Positions 25,495 to 36,613 of a stretch of DNA of 64,000 nucleotides are shown here, one piece after another. Numbering within the stretch: position 1 is the first letter of the stretch; every line of letters starts with the position of its first letter. Source of the DNA: Gyrodactylus bullatarudis (lineage: Eukaryota > Platyhelminthes > Monogenea > Gyrodactylidea > Gyrodactylidae); contig SSNU01000229.1 in assembly GCA_012064415.1 (NCBI GenBank), positions 32,204-96,203 on the forward strand, read 5' to 3'. Both the position numbers and the translations under genes were made by a program. The notes under the pieces were generated by a model, which saw nothing but the letters and a program-made list of their open reading frames with translations, made no database searches and was not told where the DNA came from.

Positions 25495-26080
25495 AGCTTT
25501 ATTTTAGCCTATGTGAGCTCTTGCAATATCCAAATTCATTTTTGCTATTTATTGAAGAGTTTAGTTTTTTTTGCTCACATTCTTTGGAACATGTTTAAAT
25601 TAATTATTTTGAACCAAATAGTTCTTCTGGGAGCTGTTCGGCATAGATTGAATATAACATTGTTCACTTGCTACCCCGATGTTTAAAAAATAGTTTTATT
25701 GTTAGCACAAAAGAAAAATTTGGGAATAATAATTTTCTTTTTGATTTTATTTTATTTTAATAGATTTTTCCCAATTAAGTATATAATTTTGATATATCTC
25801 TGATTTAAAAAAATTTGTATAAAGACTTCTTTTGGGTTATCGAATAAAATGGGAAATTTTTTTGACTGAAAAATAAAAATTTGGCCTAGATGAAGGTATT
25901 TAGAAAATAACTTGCTCGTGCGAAAAGTCATCTCACGCCAGAAGAACAAGACGACATGTATTCGAAATATTGTTTGAGTCCAAACTATTTTTATCAGGGT
26001 AATATAAATTTTTTAAATTCTAATCTTAATTTTAATTTCCCTTCAAATGATGAATTATATCATCAGAGTTAGTACTCTAA

Positions 26081-26220
26081 TAATTCTGATTACTGTAACA
26101 ATCACTATGATTTTTATAATCCTTGTTTTTTAAGAAATACTACACCTTTTTCTCCCCTTTCTTTTCTACAGATAGACCAGAGGACAACATGGTTAGGTAG
26201 CATGCGAACAACGTTATATT
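26081..26220 (+). repeat. Dispersed repeat, copy 1 (partner 33758-33911)
   Basis: It shares TTTTATAATCCTTGTTTTTT, AGAAATACTACACCTTTTTC, the CAGATAGACCA block and ACAACATGGTTAGGTA with the second copy. It is likely part of a decayed transposon. Confidence 0.7.
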
Positions 26221-26321
26221 TACGAGTTAAATGTTCACGTAAATTTTCATAAACGTCCGTGAATCCTCTCAAATTGAATAATTCAAAAGTTGGAAGAGAA
26301 TATATGTATTAAATTACTAGA

Positions 26322-26480
26322 TGTACATTCCTTAAAGGATCATCAGTAGTGTCACTTAAAAAATTATGTAATTTTAAAAGATCAATGAATATAATAATTT
26401 ACAAATTCTCAAAGAAATAGTAAAAGATTAAGATTTTTGCTAATTTTGCATTGAAAGTCAAGTCTTGAAACAACACTGAA
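26322..26480 (+). repeat. Dispersed repeat with CTTAAAGGATCATCAGTAGT core
   Basis: It aligns by eye with 39511-39690 and 58175-58345: the TTAAAGGATCATCA-like block, then ATAATAATTTACAA, AAAGAAATAGTAAAAG and GAAACAACACTGAA-type segments in the same order. Confidence 0.65.
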
Positions 26481-28285
26481 TCTCATTTTTTTCAGTTTAT
26501 TTCATTAAACAATCCAGAATTTCGATGTCGAATTTCAACAAAATAAAAACTTTTTATCATTCATTCTCTGTTATTCATTGCTGTACTTATGTTCTGAGAG
26601 CTCAGAAAGTTGTACAAATGGTGTGAATTTTTTAGACCATCTTTGAGTAAAATTATCGAGTGTTATTCTTAAGGTTTGGTGTTTGATAGAATATCGTAGT
26701 GTGTTCATCCTTCTTTCTTTTAAGACCTTTTCCATGATTATTGAGCGAATAATCTCAATAATTCTTGAAAATAAAACGAGTAAAAACCCCAAGTTTGTAA
26801 ACTAAAATTTGACCAAGTATGAAAATGAGAAGTCAATGAATGGTCTGAGTTAAAATTTACTCATTTTTATTTGAAATTAACAAAAGAAATCATAGTAAAA
26901 GATATTCATTCAAGCTATCGCAAAATTGAGCTGTGACCAAATGGCTTTGCGTCCTCCTGTATAGATAAATTAAACAGAATTTTGATAAAATTTGAAAATC
27001 CAATGTAACAACGAACGGCCTGTAGTTAAGATAAATAACTCTGTATTGATCTTTTAAATTTTTAATATAATTTGACTCTCTCTCAAATTTCTTCAAGATT
27101 TCAACATTTTTTTGTGTTCATCCTCTCTTTGATGAGAGAAAAATTAGTATCCCATATAAAATTGCTTTGATAAATTTCATTCAGAACCAGATCTCGCACG
27201 TTGAAAGTTGATTAAAAATTCTCTTGCTGAGAGACAAAATTTTCCAAATCTTCTTGAAGAGAATTTTCCCTAATTTCCCCTCCTATATTGGACTTGATCA
27301 ACAAGTTAGATTCATAGTTTCTTTTTTTAACAGTTTATCTCTTACAGAATTCGAAATTGCGTTTGGTTGAAAATGGTAATCCTAATAAATTGTAACATTA
27401 CATTAAAATTTTAAAAATAGATAAATAATTGTTCTTTTGGATCTTCCTTCTTCTGGTATAAAATTTTTTCTCTGATTTTAAGGTCCATACTTTCAAAGTA
27501 TTACTTTGATCGATTGAATTCTTACAAATTATCTTTAAATTACTAGCATGGCCAAATTGATTTTTTATTTTTCTTTTCTACCTAAACTTTGGTTTTTCAT
27601 CAATTGGAATAGCTCAAGAGAAATTTCTTACAATTTTCATTCAAAACATTTCATTAGAACAATTAAATATTGAACCAGGAATTTAGACTGAATATTATTC
27701 TAATTTTCTTCATTTCTTCCATTACATTATTTTTTACATTATCAACAATAATGAATTTTAACTATTATATTTCCAAATTATGAATTCAAGTGTATATTTG
27801 AACGTAAACTGCTCGTCCATAATACAAATTTTGCTATATTTCATGCATCGATTAGATCTTTTTTTTCTGTATTGAAAAATTCTCTCCATTCAAAGTCATT
27901 TGATTTTTTGAGTCTTTGTTACTTTAGAAATTTTATAACTACACAGATGCATATTCAGGAAAAGAAAAAAGGGATAATTTAAATATAGTAAATATAATTT
28001 CATCTCATTAACCATATTGATTTGTGAGAATAGCGTGCTCTTAGCATAATAATGGGCTATTGTACGCATTTATTTTTCAATGGCTCTGCATTATTCTATG
28101 GATATGAATGAAAAAAAATTGGAAAAGAAAGTTCAAATAACATGATTTTCTCATTAAACATTTAATAAAACACTATTGACAGTTGTAACTTGGTGTGTAC
28201 ATTGTATATAATTCCATAATTTATATAATTCCAATGATATTCCCTGAGTAAATGAAATTGCCTAGGTACTTGTAAGAAATAATTA

Positions 28286-28344
28286 TTATGTACACCAAGT
28301 TAATATGAAGATGGGAATTTATGACATTTACAAAATTATCATTT
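28286..28344 (+). repeat. Left end of a foldback element split by later insertion
   Basis: TACACCAAGTTAATATGAAG and the following TTTACAAAAT match the outer end of the 24757-25494 family. The match stops near 28344 and resumes at about 31404, so about 3 kb was inserted into this copy. Confidence 0.65.
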
Positions 28345-31300
28345 AGCATTGATAGGTAGAAAACGAAAATAGATTCTGAGGAAGATCCAACTGCCATTTA
28401 AAGGTGAATCGCAATGACGTTCCAGAAGAAAATCAATGATGTCTTTTATGAAACTTACCCAGAAGGTAAAATAAGGATCATCTAGAAAAAGAAAAAGATG
28501 TTTACGAGTTGTTCCAAAGACACACTGGAGCCACAACAATCCTATGTGGTTTACAAATTTAAATGCCCTTGTAATGCAGAATACATAGGCCAAACCATCA
28601 GGAGTCTTGAGGAAAGAGTAGATGAGCACCTCCATACTGGACAAACAGCTTTGAGGTTGGTCCAAGTTCAGAAAATTGCTCAATATAAACAAAACCTCTT
28701 CCATTAAAAATTTTACTTCACTCTCAGACCAAGATTTCTGTGAAGAAATTAATTTTTATTTTGAAAACACCTTCGGAAATTTTGAAATCATCGACAAAAT
28801 CCCCTCTGATTCTATTCCTCCCTTTATCTGTATTGAACAATTTAGAACCCTTATAGATTCATGTAAAAATCTTAAAAGAATCGATTCGAAATTTAATTCA
28901 TTAAATCTTCTAAACTCCCTTAATAATAACTTCTTGACCAATTTATGTACTATTCAATGTTCAATTTAAGAACTACCTGAATCGTTGCATTGTTGAGTGT
29001 TTTATTCCCGATGATTGGCTTATCGTCAAAATTACGCCAATACCGAAAATCAAAAACTATTCGGAATATGCCCATCTTCGGCCAATCTCGTCATTAAACG
29101 TCTTCCTTTCGGTAATTGACAGATTCCTAACTGCCGAAATAAGAGCCTCCCTTCCGTTTCCCTTCCCTGATGCATCTCAACATGGTTTTTTACCCCAAAA
29201 AAGTACTTCCAGCAATTTATTGGATTGCCTTGATTACTCCATCCCTCTATTAAAATCTAAATCATTTTTATTGATACATTACCTTGATATCTCTAAGGCT
29301 TTTGATAAACTGAAATTTTCTTTTATTAAAAAAAAACTTATTGACTTAAAAATTAATCCTTATGTAATTAATCTCACTATGTACTTTTTAACAAAAAGGA
29401 TGCAATATGTCACTTTCAACGCCACTAACAGTAAACTTGTTAAGATAAACTCGGGAGTCCCCCAAGGTTCTTCTATTGGCCCTCTTCTTTTTAATATTTG
29501 CTTCGCTGATATTCAGCTCTCTGAGGATATTGAAGGTGTCCTAATAAAATATGCCAACGACCTAAAATTCGTCTCTAGAATTAATAATGCTCTAGACATT
29601 ATAAAAATAAATCGTAACTTCTTGCTTCTTAAAGGTTCCCTTGAGGCCATGGGGCTCTATATTAATAGAGATAAATGTAAAATTATGCTCCCATCTGGTC
29701 TCCCTGCAACCCTCATGGAATCTCTTCTACTTCCTGGAGAAATTGTCTCCTTAACTTTAGATCTGGGTTTCAGTATGTCATCTAATTTAAAAATTGATCC
29801 TCTTTATAACATTTCTAGAATTAATACTATAATATATTCTATTAGAAAATTCTCTAAATCCAGTGACGTAAGACTAAAAGCTTACAAGTCATTGGTATTT
29901 CCTCTTTTTGACTATATTTTCCCCCTACCTAACTTGAATAATGCTCAATCTTTAACAATTGAGCGGGTACAATATAGATTTTTACACTCTCTATATCCCC
30001 ACCTGGACTCGTACAATGCACTCATCTTAATCTCAGGGATTAACCCTCTCTGGGTTCGTAGATATGCATTCATAGTTAAAAAAATTTCTGAGTCCTATTC
30101 GGTTTCTGAGAATAACTATAATCTCAGGAATTCTAAATACGATGTTAATTACCTATTATCTAATTTCAACGCTATTAATTTAAAATATAAATTGTCTGAT
30201 TGTAATGACCTGACTAATCTTAAATCTGTCATGTCACACATTAGATCTAAATTAGATTTTTTTTGTTAGAAATAGAAACTATATTGAAAAAAATAATGGT
30301 TTACAAAATGATTATTGGATAAATGACAATAGTAGATCTTGTTTTTGGTTTATAGGCGAGGAAGAAACATAAATCATGAATAAGTTTTTTGATTGCAGTT
30401 GAAATAGTGTTGGCAGTATATCTGGAAATATTAAATCGAAAATCACCTGGTTAGCTTTACTCAATGAAGATCTGGATATAGGAGAGATTGGGATTACTCT
30501 AAGTCTTTACTTTATTCATACCTCCATTAACCAGATGATTTTCGTTTTGATTGCAGACACTAGTTTTTCATATTTTATAACTTCATGATTAGTTATCATT
30601 GATTACTAATCTCATTCGCCAATTTGATGAATTCGATAGAACATTTTTCTTTTTTTTTCTTTTAAACATCATTTTTCATTTATTTTGCTTTGAACGAAAA
30701 CCTCTACAAAGATTACTTATTATTTTGTAATTCTCAGTTTTATATAAATATAAGAAATTCGTCTAACAAAAAAGCCATCAGAGAGCACCTCAAAAACTGT
30801 AATGCCGAAGTTTGCCCCCAAAACTTTGAAGTAATATATAAACCATCAAGAAACTGCATTTATAGTTTAAAAGCTGCTGAAGCATATCTCATCAATCAAC
30901 ACAAGCCAAATTTATGCATACAGAAATATCATGTTAAGCCCCTGAACTTCCCAAAACCAAAAGAGCAGAAACAATTGTCCCAGCCCCCACCCAAAAAGAA
31001 AAGAAGAGAAAAGGTCGAGACGAGCAAACGCATCACAGAGTTCATCCCAGCAACACAATAATTTTCATAATGACCCCTTAATTAACACCATTTACAATTT
31101 TTCGTTATAATTCTATTCTGTATTACTATAGATAATTATAATTAGTCCCATAACAATAACACATCCAAAAGACCAATTTTATTAAATAATGTTGCATACC
31201 TGGCAACAGGTATGATCCAATCAATCCAAGAACAATTTCAACCAATAATTTAATTCTAAAAACCTATATATTTGGCATGCATCACACTGATGAATATGCC

Positions 31301-31403
31301 CGAAATAAAGGCCTTATTTGTGAGAAAAAACCCTGGCATCTTTTTACTTTAAATCTCATGACATCGGTGACCCAGCTCAAAACCAATGTTAAAAAACATC
31401 TAT
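28345..31403 (+). mobile_element. Penelope-like element (GIY-YIG part), interrupted by a LINE
   Basis: 28498-28660 encodes VYKFKCPCNAEYIGQTIRSL followed by EERVDEHL, a GIY-YIG nuclease start of Penelope-like retroelements. 30690-31061 encodes the expected continuation: KKAIREHLKNC, EVIYKPSRNCIYSLKAAEA, YLINQHKPNLCIQ, then a basic tail (PPPKKKRREK). The two halves are separated by LINE sequence, consistent with a later insertion at about 28650-30690. No Penelope reverse transcriptase domain is seen upstream, so the copy is 5'-truncated. The 3' part carries a hammerhead-like core at 31280-31326. Confidence 0.65.
28676..30269 (+). mobile_element. Non-LTR retrotransposon (LINE) reverse transcriptase, decayed
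   Basis: Three frame segments: 28676-28969 (linker upstream of RT), about 28970-29220 (frame-shifted; RPISSLNV..., then DASQHGFLPQKSTSSNLLD) and 29220-30269 (RT palm). Motifs: HYLDISKAFDKLKF, SGVPQGSSIGPLLFNICFAD, and YANDLKFV where active elements have YADD, so the second catalytic Asp is Asn here. The endonuclease is absent (5' truncation). General form is Jockey/CR1/I-like; I cannot assign a clade. It lies inside the Penelope-like copy. Confidence 0.8.
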
Positions 31404-32031
31404 CCGACGAAATTTTCATTTTTTCATCAAAAAATTGAATGTGATCAAGATTTTTTGAAATCTAGATTATGAGGCCCAGATTCACGATATGGAGAGAAAA
31501 ATTTGAAAAAGTCAATTTTGATAGGGGATTTATGGCAAATTTGAAATCTTGAAGTAGCGCGAAATTCCCATTCTTTTGAACTTTGAGTTTAAAAATTTTG
31601 CTGATTTCAACGTGAGAGAGTGATCAGAAGTTGATATCTAGGATCGCAATTAGACAAAGAAAACGAATAAGTTGAATCTGATTTTCAGAATAAACCCATC
31701 ATCGTGTGAAAATTAAATTTTTAGTTTTTGATCATATTCCCTACTTAAAAATCAATAAAATTTTGATGAATAAAGGCCCTTGAAAAATGAAGAATTTATC
31801 TTGTGATTCTAAAAATCAATTTTTCATCACTGTCTCGCTTTGAAATCAGCAAAAATTTTCAACTCGAAGTTCAATAAAATGGGAATTTTGCCTTTAAATA
31901 TGCTTTAGAAAGTGATTTTTTTCTTCATATCGTGAAAGTCGGCCAAAGTAGGGCTAAAAAATCTTGATCAAATTCGATTCCTTCATGAAAAAGTTGAGAA
32001 TTTTGTAATAATCTTAATTTCCCATCTTCAT
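31404..32031 (+). repeat. Right part of the split foldback element
   Basis: It resumes the arm broken at 28344 (CATTTTTTCATCAAAAAATT, then AATCTAGATTATGAGGCCCA), passes through the centre and ends in the complementary arm CCCATCTTCATAAATAACT near 32031. Confidence 0.7.
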
Positions 32032-35000
32032 AAATAACTCTCATGGTATTCTAACTTTCGCCTTGGAAGTTGGTGATTTTACACATTTCCCCAAACTTAT
32101 TTGTTGCCGTAAAATATTGAAACTCCGTATCATAAACTCAAATTTTCATCATATTAGTTTATGTTGAGAACACTATAATTATCGAGCTAATATTTTTTGA
32201 TCAACATTCAGGTTCTGGTTTGTTTCAAATTTGAAATTTAGCGTATACCTATACAAAATCAATTGATAGACATTGAAGAATTTATTTAGTTTCAGTACTC
32301 ACTGGGGAGTTTCGAAACTTGCGAGTTTCAATATTCATGAAAGTATTTTTGACTTTCGAAACCGACATCGAAGTTTCAGTATTCACGATAACATATTTTA
32401 AAAAATGAATAAAAAATACTAAAATTTTAAATCTTTCATGATATTCTGAATAAATCTTTTTTTTGCAAGAATTACAATTGGTTGATAATTTGATTCTTTG
32501 GTTCTTGGAGCAAGATCGTCATTGACTATGCTAATTCGTCGTCTTTTGGTGCCAATTTTTTTTCCTGCTTTGATTCTACTCCCATAGCTCAGCTCAGCTC
32601 CTTTAGAAATATTTTTCGTTTACATCTTTTGATAATTTTATTATCTGGCCATTTTCTTCCATATCTAAGAGAATACTGATAAAGGCCATATTTTTGCAGA
32701 TCTTCAGCAAGAATAATTTCCTATCAACAGATCCATGTAATAGTCTTCAATCATTTCTTGTTTGGATCCATTGTTAACATTAAATTTCGCCCAATAGTAG
32801 CTTTTATGCTTTATAATATAAAACGTTTCTTGGCAAAATGATCGCAAAACCAAACAAAAATGTCACAAGTTCATATGCCAGAATCACGCAGACCTAATTT
32901 GTAACTCTTGTGAACCTCTAAATTAAAAAGAATGAATACAAATTACTAAATCAAACTATATTATTATAAGATATTATTCCTCCGGGGTCATTTAGACGCA
33001 AAATGTTATACTCGATCCGATCTCGGGCAAGGGTTAATGTTTTATTTTTATGATTTTAACTCGAATTCTCATTATTTGTTCCAGAAAAATTAATTTAAAA
33101 ATTTCTATTCCTGAATTGAAAATAAGAATGAAATCTACTTTAGCAAATGTGTTCTTGAAGTATGTCGAAAAGTTGATGAGATAATCTTACCTGAAAGGTA
33201 CGATATCAAGGATTGAATGAAAGACAGTTTTGTCTGATTGAATCACAAATAAAAGTTGTAGATTAATTAGATATGAATATTGAATGAATTACTACGATTG
33301 CCATCTTTGTTCTGATTTTTAGGTTCCAAAAAATAGAGATTTGTCAATGAAAATATTTAACATAATTATTACGCTTTTGATACTTCAAGGACTACTGTAT
33401 CCTAATTGAGGTAGATTTCTTTCCTACGAGGTGCTTAAATAGGCATAAAAATGAGTTGAAGTAGAGGATTTTCGAAATAAATAGGTAAATTTTCAACTTT
33501 GACTTTGAATAGCTCAGAAATTAGAAGAGTCAGTGGGAAGTTTTCTTCTAATCTTTTGTTAAGAATTTATTCCTGAACAAGATGATGTCATTTCTGTCCT
33601 TCTATCTCGTTCAGGTTCTTCTCTATTATTTCAGTTTTTACCGAATAACTCGAAAACTCTATTTAGAATTTTTTAAGAAGCACATAAAATTCTCAACAAA
33701 AGGGGAAAATATCATTGAGTAGAAAAAAAATAAAGTCCGATTTGTATGACTGTGTATGATAATTCTGATTTTTATAACAATCAGTATGAGTTTTATAATC
33801 CTTGTTTTTTTAAAGAAATACTACACCTTTCTCTCCCCTTTCTTTTACTACAGATAGACCAATACAAGCCAGAAGACAACATGGTTAGGTACCAAGCGAA
33901 CAACGTTATAGTCAATCTATTCTGAACAGCTCCCTGAAGAACTACTTGGCTCAAAATTATGATTATATATCTAAAGCTCTTCTTTTTGTCAAGTTGTTAT
34001 TTTTCAAATATTTTCAGAAAAAATAAAATTTTTCAAGTTATAAAAATATGTTTTATTGTTTTGGTTTTTGTTCCACTCGTTATGAGCACTCTAATGAACA
34101 GATATATACTTACTTGAACAAATTTTGGGTAAATTATGGGTATAATAAAATTGATGAAATATATCATCTTTTATTGGAAAGTAGATGTACAAATACTCGT
34201 CCTAATTAATAATTCATCTCCAATGGATATATTAGCTTCTCATCTTTCCACATTACTGCTAAAAAATATAAATCTACTGACATCACTCAAATGTAAGACT
34301 TTTTTTACACCCGACATAAAATTGCCTTCCAACATGGGAATCATTTTAAACTCATGGATCAATGAAAATTTCCTAATTGCTAGAGAAAAAAAGATCATAA
34401 CAAAATTAATTTCTATTTAAATAAGATTAGTTATCTAAACTATTTAAAAGAATCCTAAACCTATTTTGTGATTGCATCTATAATTATAATTGGTTGACGC
34501 TCTCTTGCTAAAGAGTTAGGTGGAAGATGCATATTTTCAAGGAATGTCTTGTGGAAATGAGGAATTTTATACGTAGAGACGGATCTGATTTGGTATTGAG
34601 TTTGGAATTGATCATAAATTCCCGTGATGAATTGCTACGCTTGAATATTCTAAAATTAGTTTCTTCTTTACTTAAACAGCGTTATAAACGCTGAGTTTGC
34701 GTTCCAGAGAAATAATTTTCATGCATTTATCAACACGAAAACTTTGATAGATAATAAAAAATAAACTGTATTTATTTTAATTAATTAATTAAAGTATGCA
34801 CGCAGGAGATCGTTCAGAATAAAGAAGCCTCTTGTGATTATTGATGAATCTTTTACTTGATATAACTCGAATGGGAAATTCATTTAATTGACATCTATGT
34901 ATGTATTATTACAAGGCAGATCATTTCGAATTAGGGAAGCTCTAAACCTACTTTCAAGGTCATAAGAAACTGATTTTTTTATGATGATGATAAATATCTT

Positions 35001-35329
35001 GTCAAATTAAATGCCCCCCCAGGGAACAGTTAATCTCATTGGTCTCTGAAAAAACTGCATTCACAGTTATTCGGAAAAAAATTGTGTTCAATCGCAAGTC
35101 GATTGATTACAAGAGGAATCGGCATATGAATAATTCAATAAAAATTCTCAGAATTAATTCAAAGGGAAAATATCATTTAAATTATGTTTCATTTTTGGAT
35201 TTATTGGGAAAAATCTGTATTATGATGAAATAATGAGAAAAAACTTGAAATGTATAATTTATTTTTGAGAATGCATTAGGAATGCTAATTTAGAATATTT
35301 TCATATCAAGTTAAAATGCAGAGTTTTTC
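32032..35329. other. Intergenic, with a decayed coding remnant and a dispersed repeat
   Basis: 32560-32830 read on the minus strand gives fragments such as HKSYYWAKFNVNNGSKQEM interrupted by stops, most likely a dead transposon or pseudogene of unknown family. 33758-33911 is the second copy of the 26081 repeat. No intact gene is recognised. Confidence 0.4.
33758..33911 (+). repeat. Dispersed repeat, copy 2 (partner 26081-26220)
   Basis: Same orientation and block order as copy 1. It is followed by 33914-33954, which matches the reverse complement of 25607-25650 (GAACAGCTCCC, GAAGAACTA blocks). This indicates rearrangement between the two loci or two versions of one element. Confidence 0.65.
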
Positions 35330-35512
35330 TTAATAATCTTCGTTCAAGTTGAAGGAATGCTCGTCAGACAAAAATCGAGGATTTCTCTTCCATCGAGACC
35401 CAGCACCAAACATTCCGACATTTGCAAATCGCTTTTCATAGCCTTCGACATATTGCAACATGGCCAACATGAAGAAAACAACTAATATCAATGTGACTTT
35501 TTGATATATCAT
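35330..35512 (-). CDS. Small secreted peptide precursor, possibly a neuropeptide
   Basis: A 60-aa single-exon frame. Residues 1-24 form a clear signal peptide (basic MIYQK start, hydrophobic VTLILVVFFMLAML core, small residue before the likely cut after EG). A KR dibasic site follows, then FANVGMFGAGSRW, a second KR site, and an acidic C-terminal peptide NPRFLSDEHSFNLNEDY. This layout (signal, dibasic-bounded peptide, spacer) is typical of neuropeptide or peptide-hormone precursors. There is no Gly before the second KR, so the central peptide would not be C-terminally amidated. I do not recognise the peptide family. A short ORF of this kind could be spurious, but signal peptide plus two KR sites in 60 residues is unlikely by chance. 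Confidence 0.55.
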   Translation of the reverse strand: MIYQKVTLILVVFFMLAMLQYVEGYEKRFANVGMFGAGSRWKRNPRFLSDEHSFNLNEDY

Positions 35513-36077
35513 ATTGTTAGATTAGATCTATCAAGAAAATTAATCAGATTCACAGCATGAAACTGTTTCCTTTCATGTAAAATTTATGTAAATTAAATAA
35601 TTGATAATCTCATTATAAAAGTCCATTAAAAGATTATATTGAAGACTAAAAAATTAAAATCTTGTTCTTAGAAAAAGTGTATGCATTATGTAATTTTTAG
35701 GACTCAGAATTCGAGTCTCAAATAAAACTCATCTACCAAATATGAATCTAAAGTAATTGAGTTAAACTAGTCTCAATTTTATCAGTAATACTAAGTAATA
35801 CAATAATAGTAAAAATAAGAAAAAAATTATATGATGATCGGGAAATTCATAGCATTATATATACAAATACACTTACTTGTTTTAGATGAGCAACTGTGAA
35901 TTTATTTTCAAAACGCTACATCTAAATTTAGCTAAACAAGTAAGACTCGATAAAATTGTTGCAAATTGTTTTACTCTCTAAAATTTACAAATTTTTCTGT
36001 TGAATTCAGGAAAATAATTATATAATTTCATATTCTTGTGTTTAGTACGCTTAATATTGATAAAGATCTTAACTATT

Positions 36078-36532
36078 ATGAGACCTCGTAATACAAGGCC
36101 TTATTTTCCTAGGTAATATTATCAATTAAACATTCTAGACCTTTTTATCAACCTATTCCTCATATAATGAATCAATTTGAAAGGTACGCTCCACCTCCTC
36201 CAGCTATGCACCCTAATTATCCAGTATATAGAGAACCTCCCCAGAATTACAATTACTCATCCTCAAACTATTTTGTTTCTCCAAATACAAGTTCAAATTC
36301 TAATTATGAATATTCTACCAAGAGTTATGAGCCAATGCAGAAAAATCCTAGAAGATATGAACAGGAATATTCAGATCCTTTGACAGATCCTTGGAAAAAT
36401 ATAAAACCTAAATTATCTATCGATGATGGTTGTCATCTTGTTCCAGCTCCTCCAAGTCAAAGATCTACTGAGTTAATTACTTTTAGACCGAAGCCACGGC
36501 CCGATGAACTGCTTGAAGATGCTCGAGAATAG
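36078..36532 (+). CDS. Pro/Tyr-rich small protein, resembles MPLKIP (TTDN1)
   Basis: Exons 36078-36112 and 36139-36532 join across a 26-nt intron (GTAATA...TTCTAG, phase 2), giving 142 aa. The N-terminus MRPRNTRPYFPRPFYQP resembles the MQRQNFRPP-type start of MPLKIP. After a Pro/Tyr/Asn/Ser-rich low-complexity middle comes DPLTDPWKNIKPKL, resembling the conserved LEDPW-x-x-L-x-P box near the end of that family. Human TTDN1 is a nuclear protein linked to lariat debranching. The resemblance is short and in low-complexity context, so the name is tentative. An alternative start at 36167 avoids the intron but discards the conserved-looking N-terminus. It is convergent with RIC1; the stops are 81 bp apart. 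Confidence 0.6.
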
Positions 36533-36613
36533 TGGTAATTCTACTTGAAATTGTTTATAAAAACTTTTTGAGAATAATCATTAATATATTGTAAAAATAA
36601 TAATATTTAAAAT

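Larger units (their letters stand above)
25495..28285. other. Intergenic, decayed repeats only
   Basis: It holds repeat fragments at 25607-25650 (inverted relative to 33914-33954), 26081-26220 (direct copy at 33758-33911) and 26322-26480 (copies at 39511-39690 and 58175-58345). No gene is recognised in the remainder. Confidence 0.45.

Noticed and set aside
28339..28704. 121-codon minus-strand ORF
   Set aside because: Antisense to the Penelope-like GIY-YIG segment.
35039..35233. 64-codon basic ORF upstream of the peptide gene
   Set aside because: No signal peptide, domain or splice continuity found.
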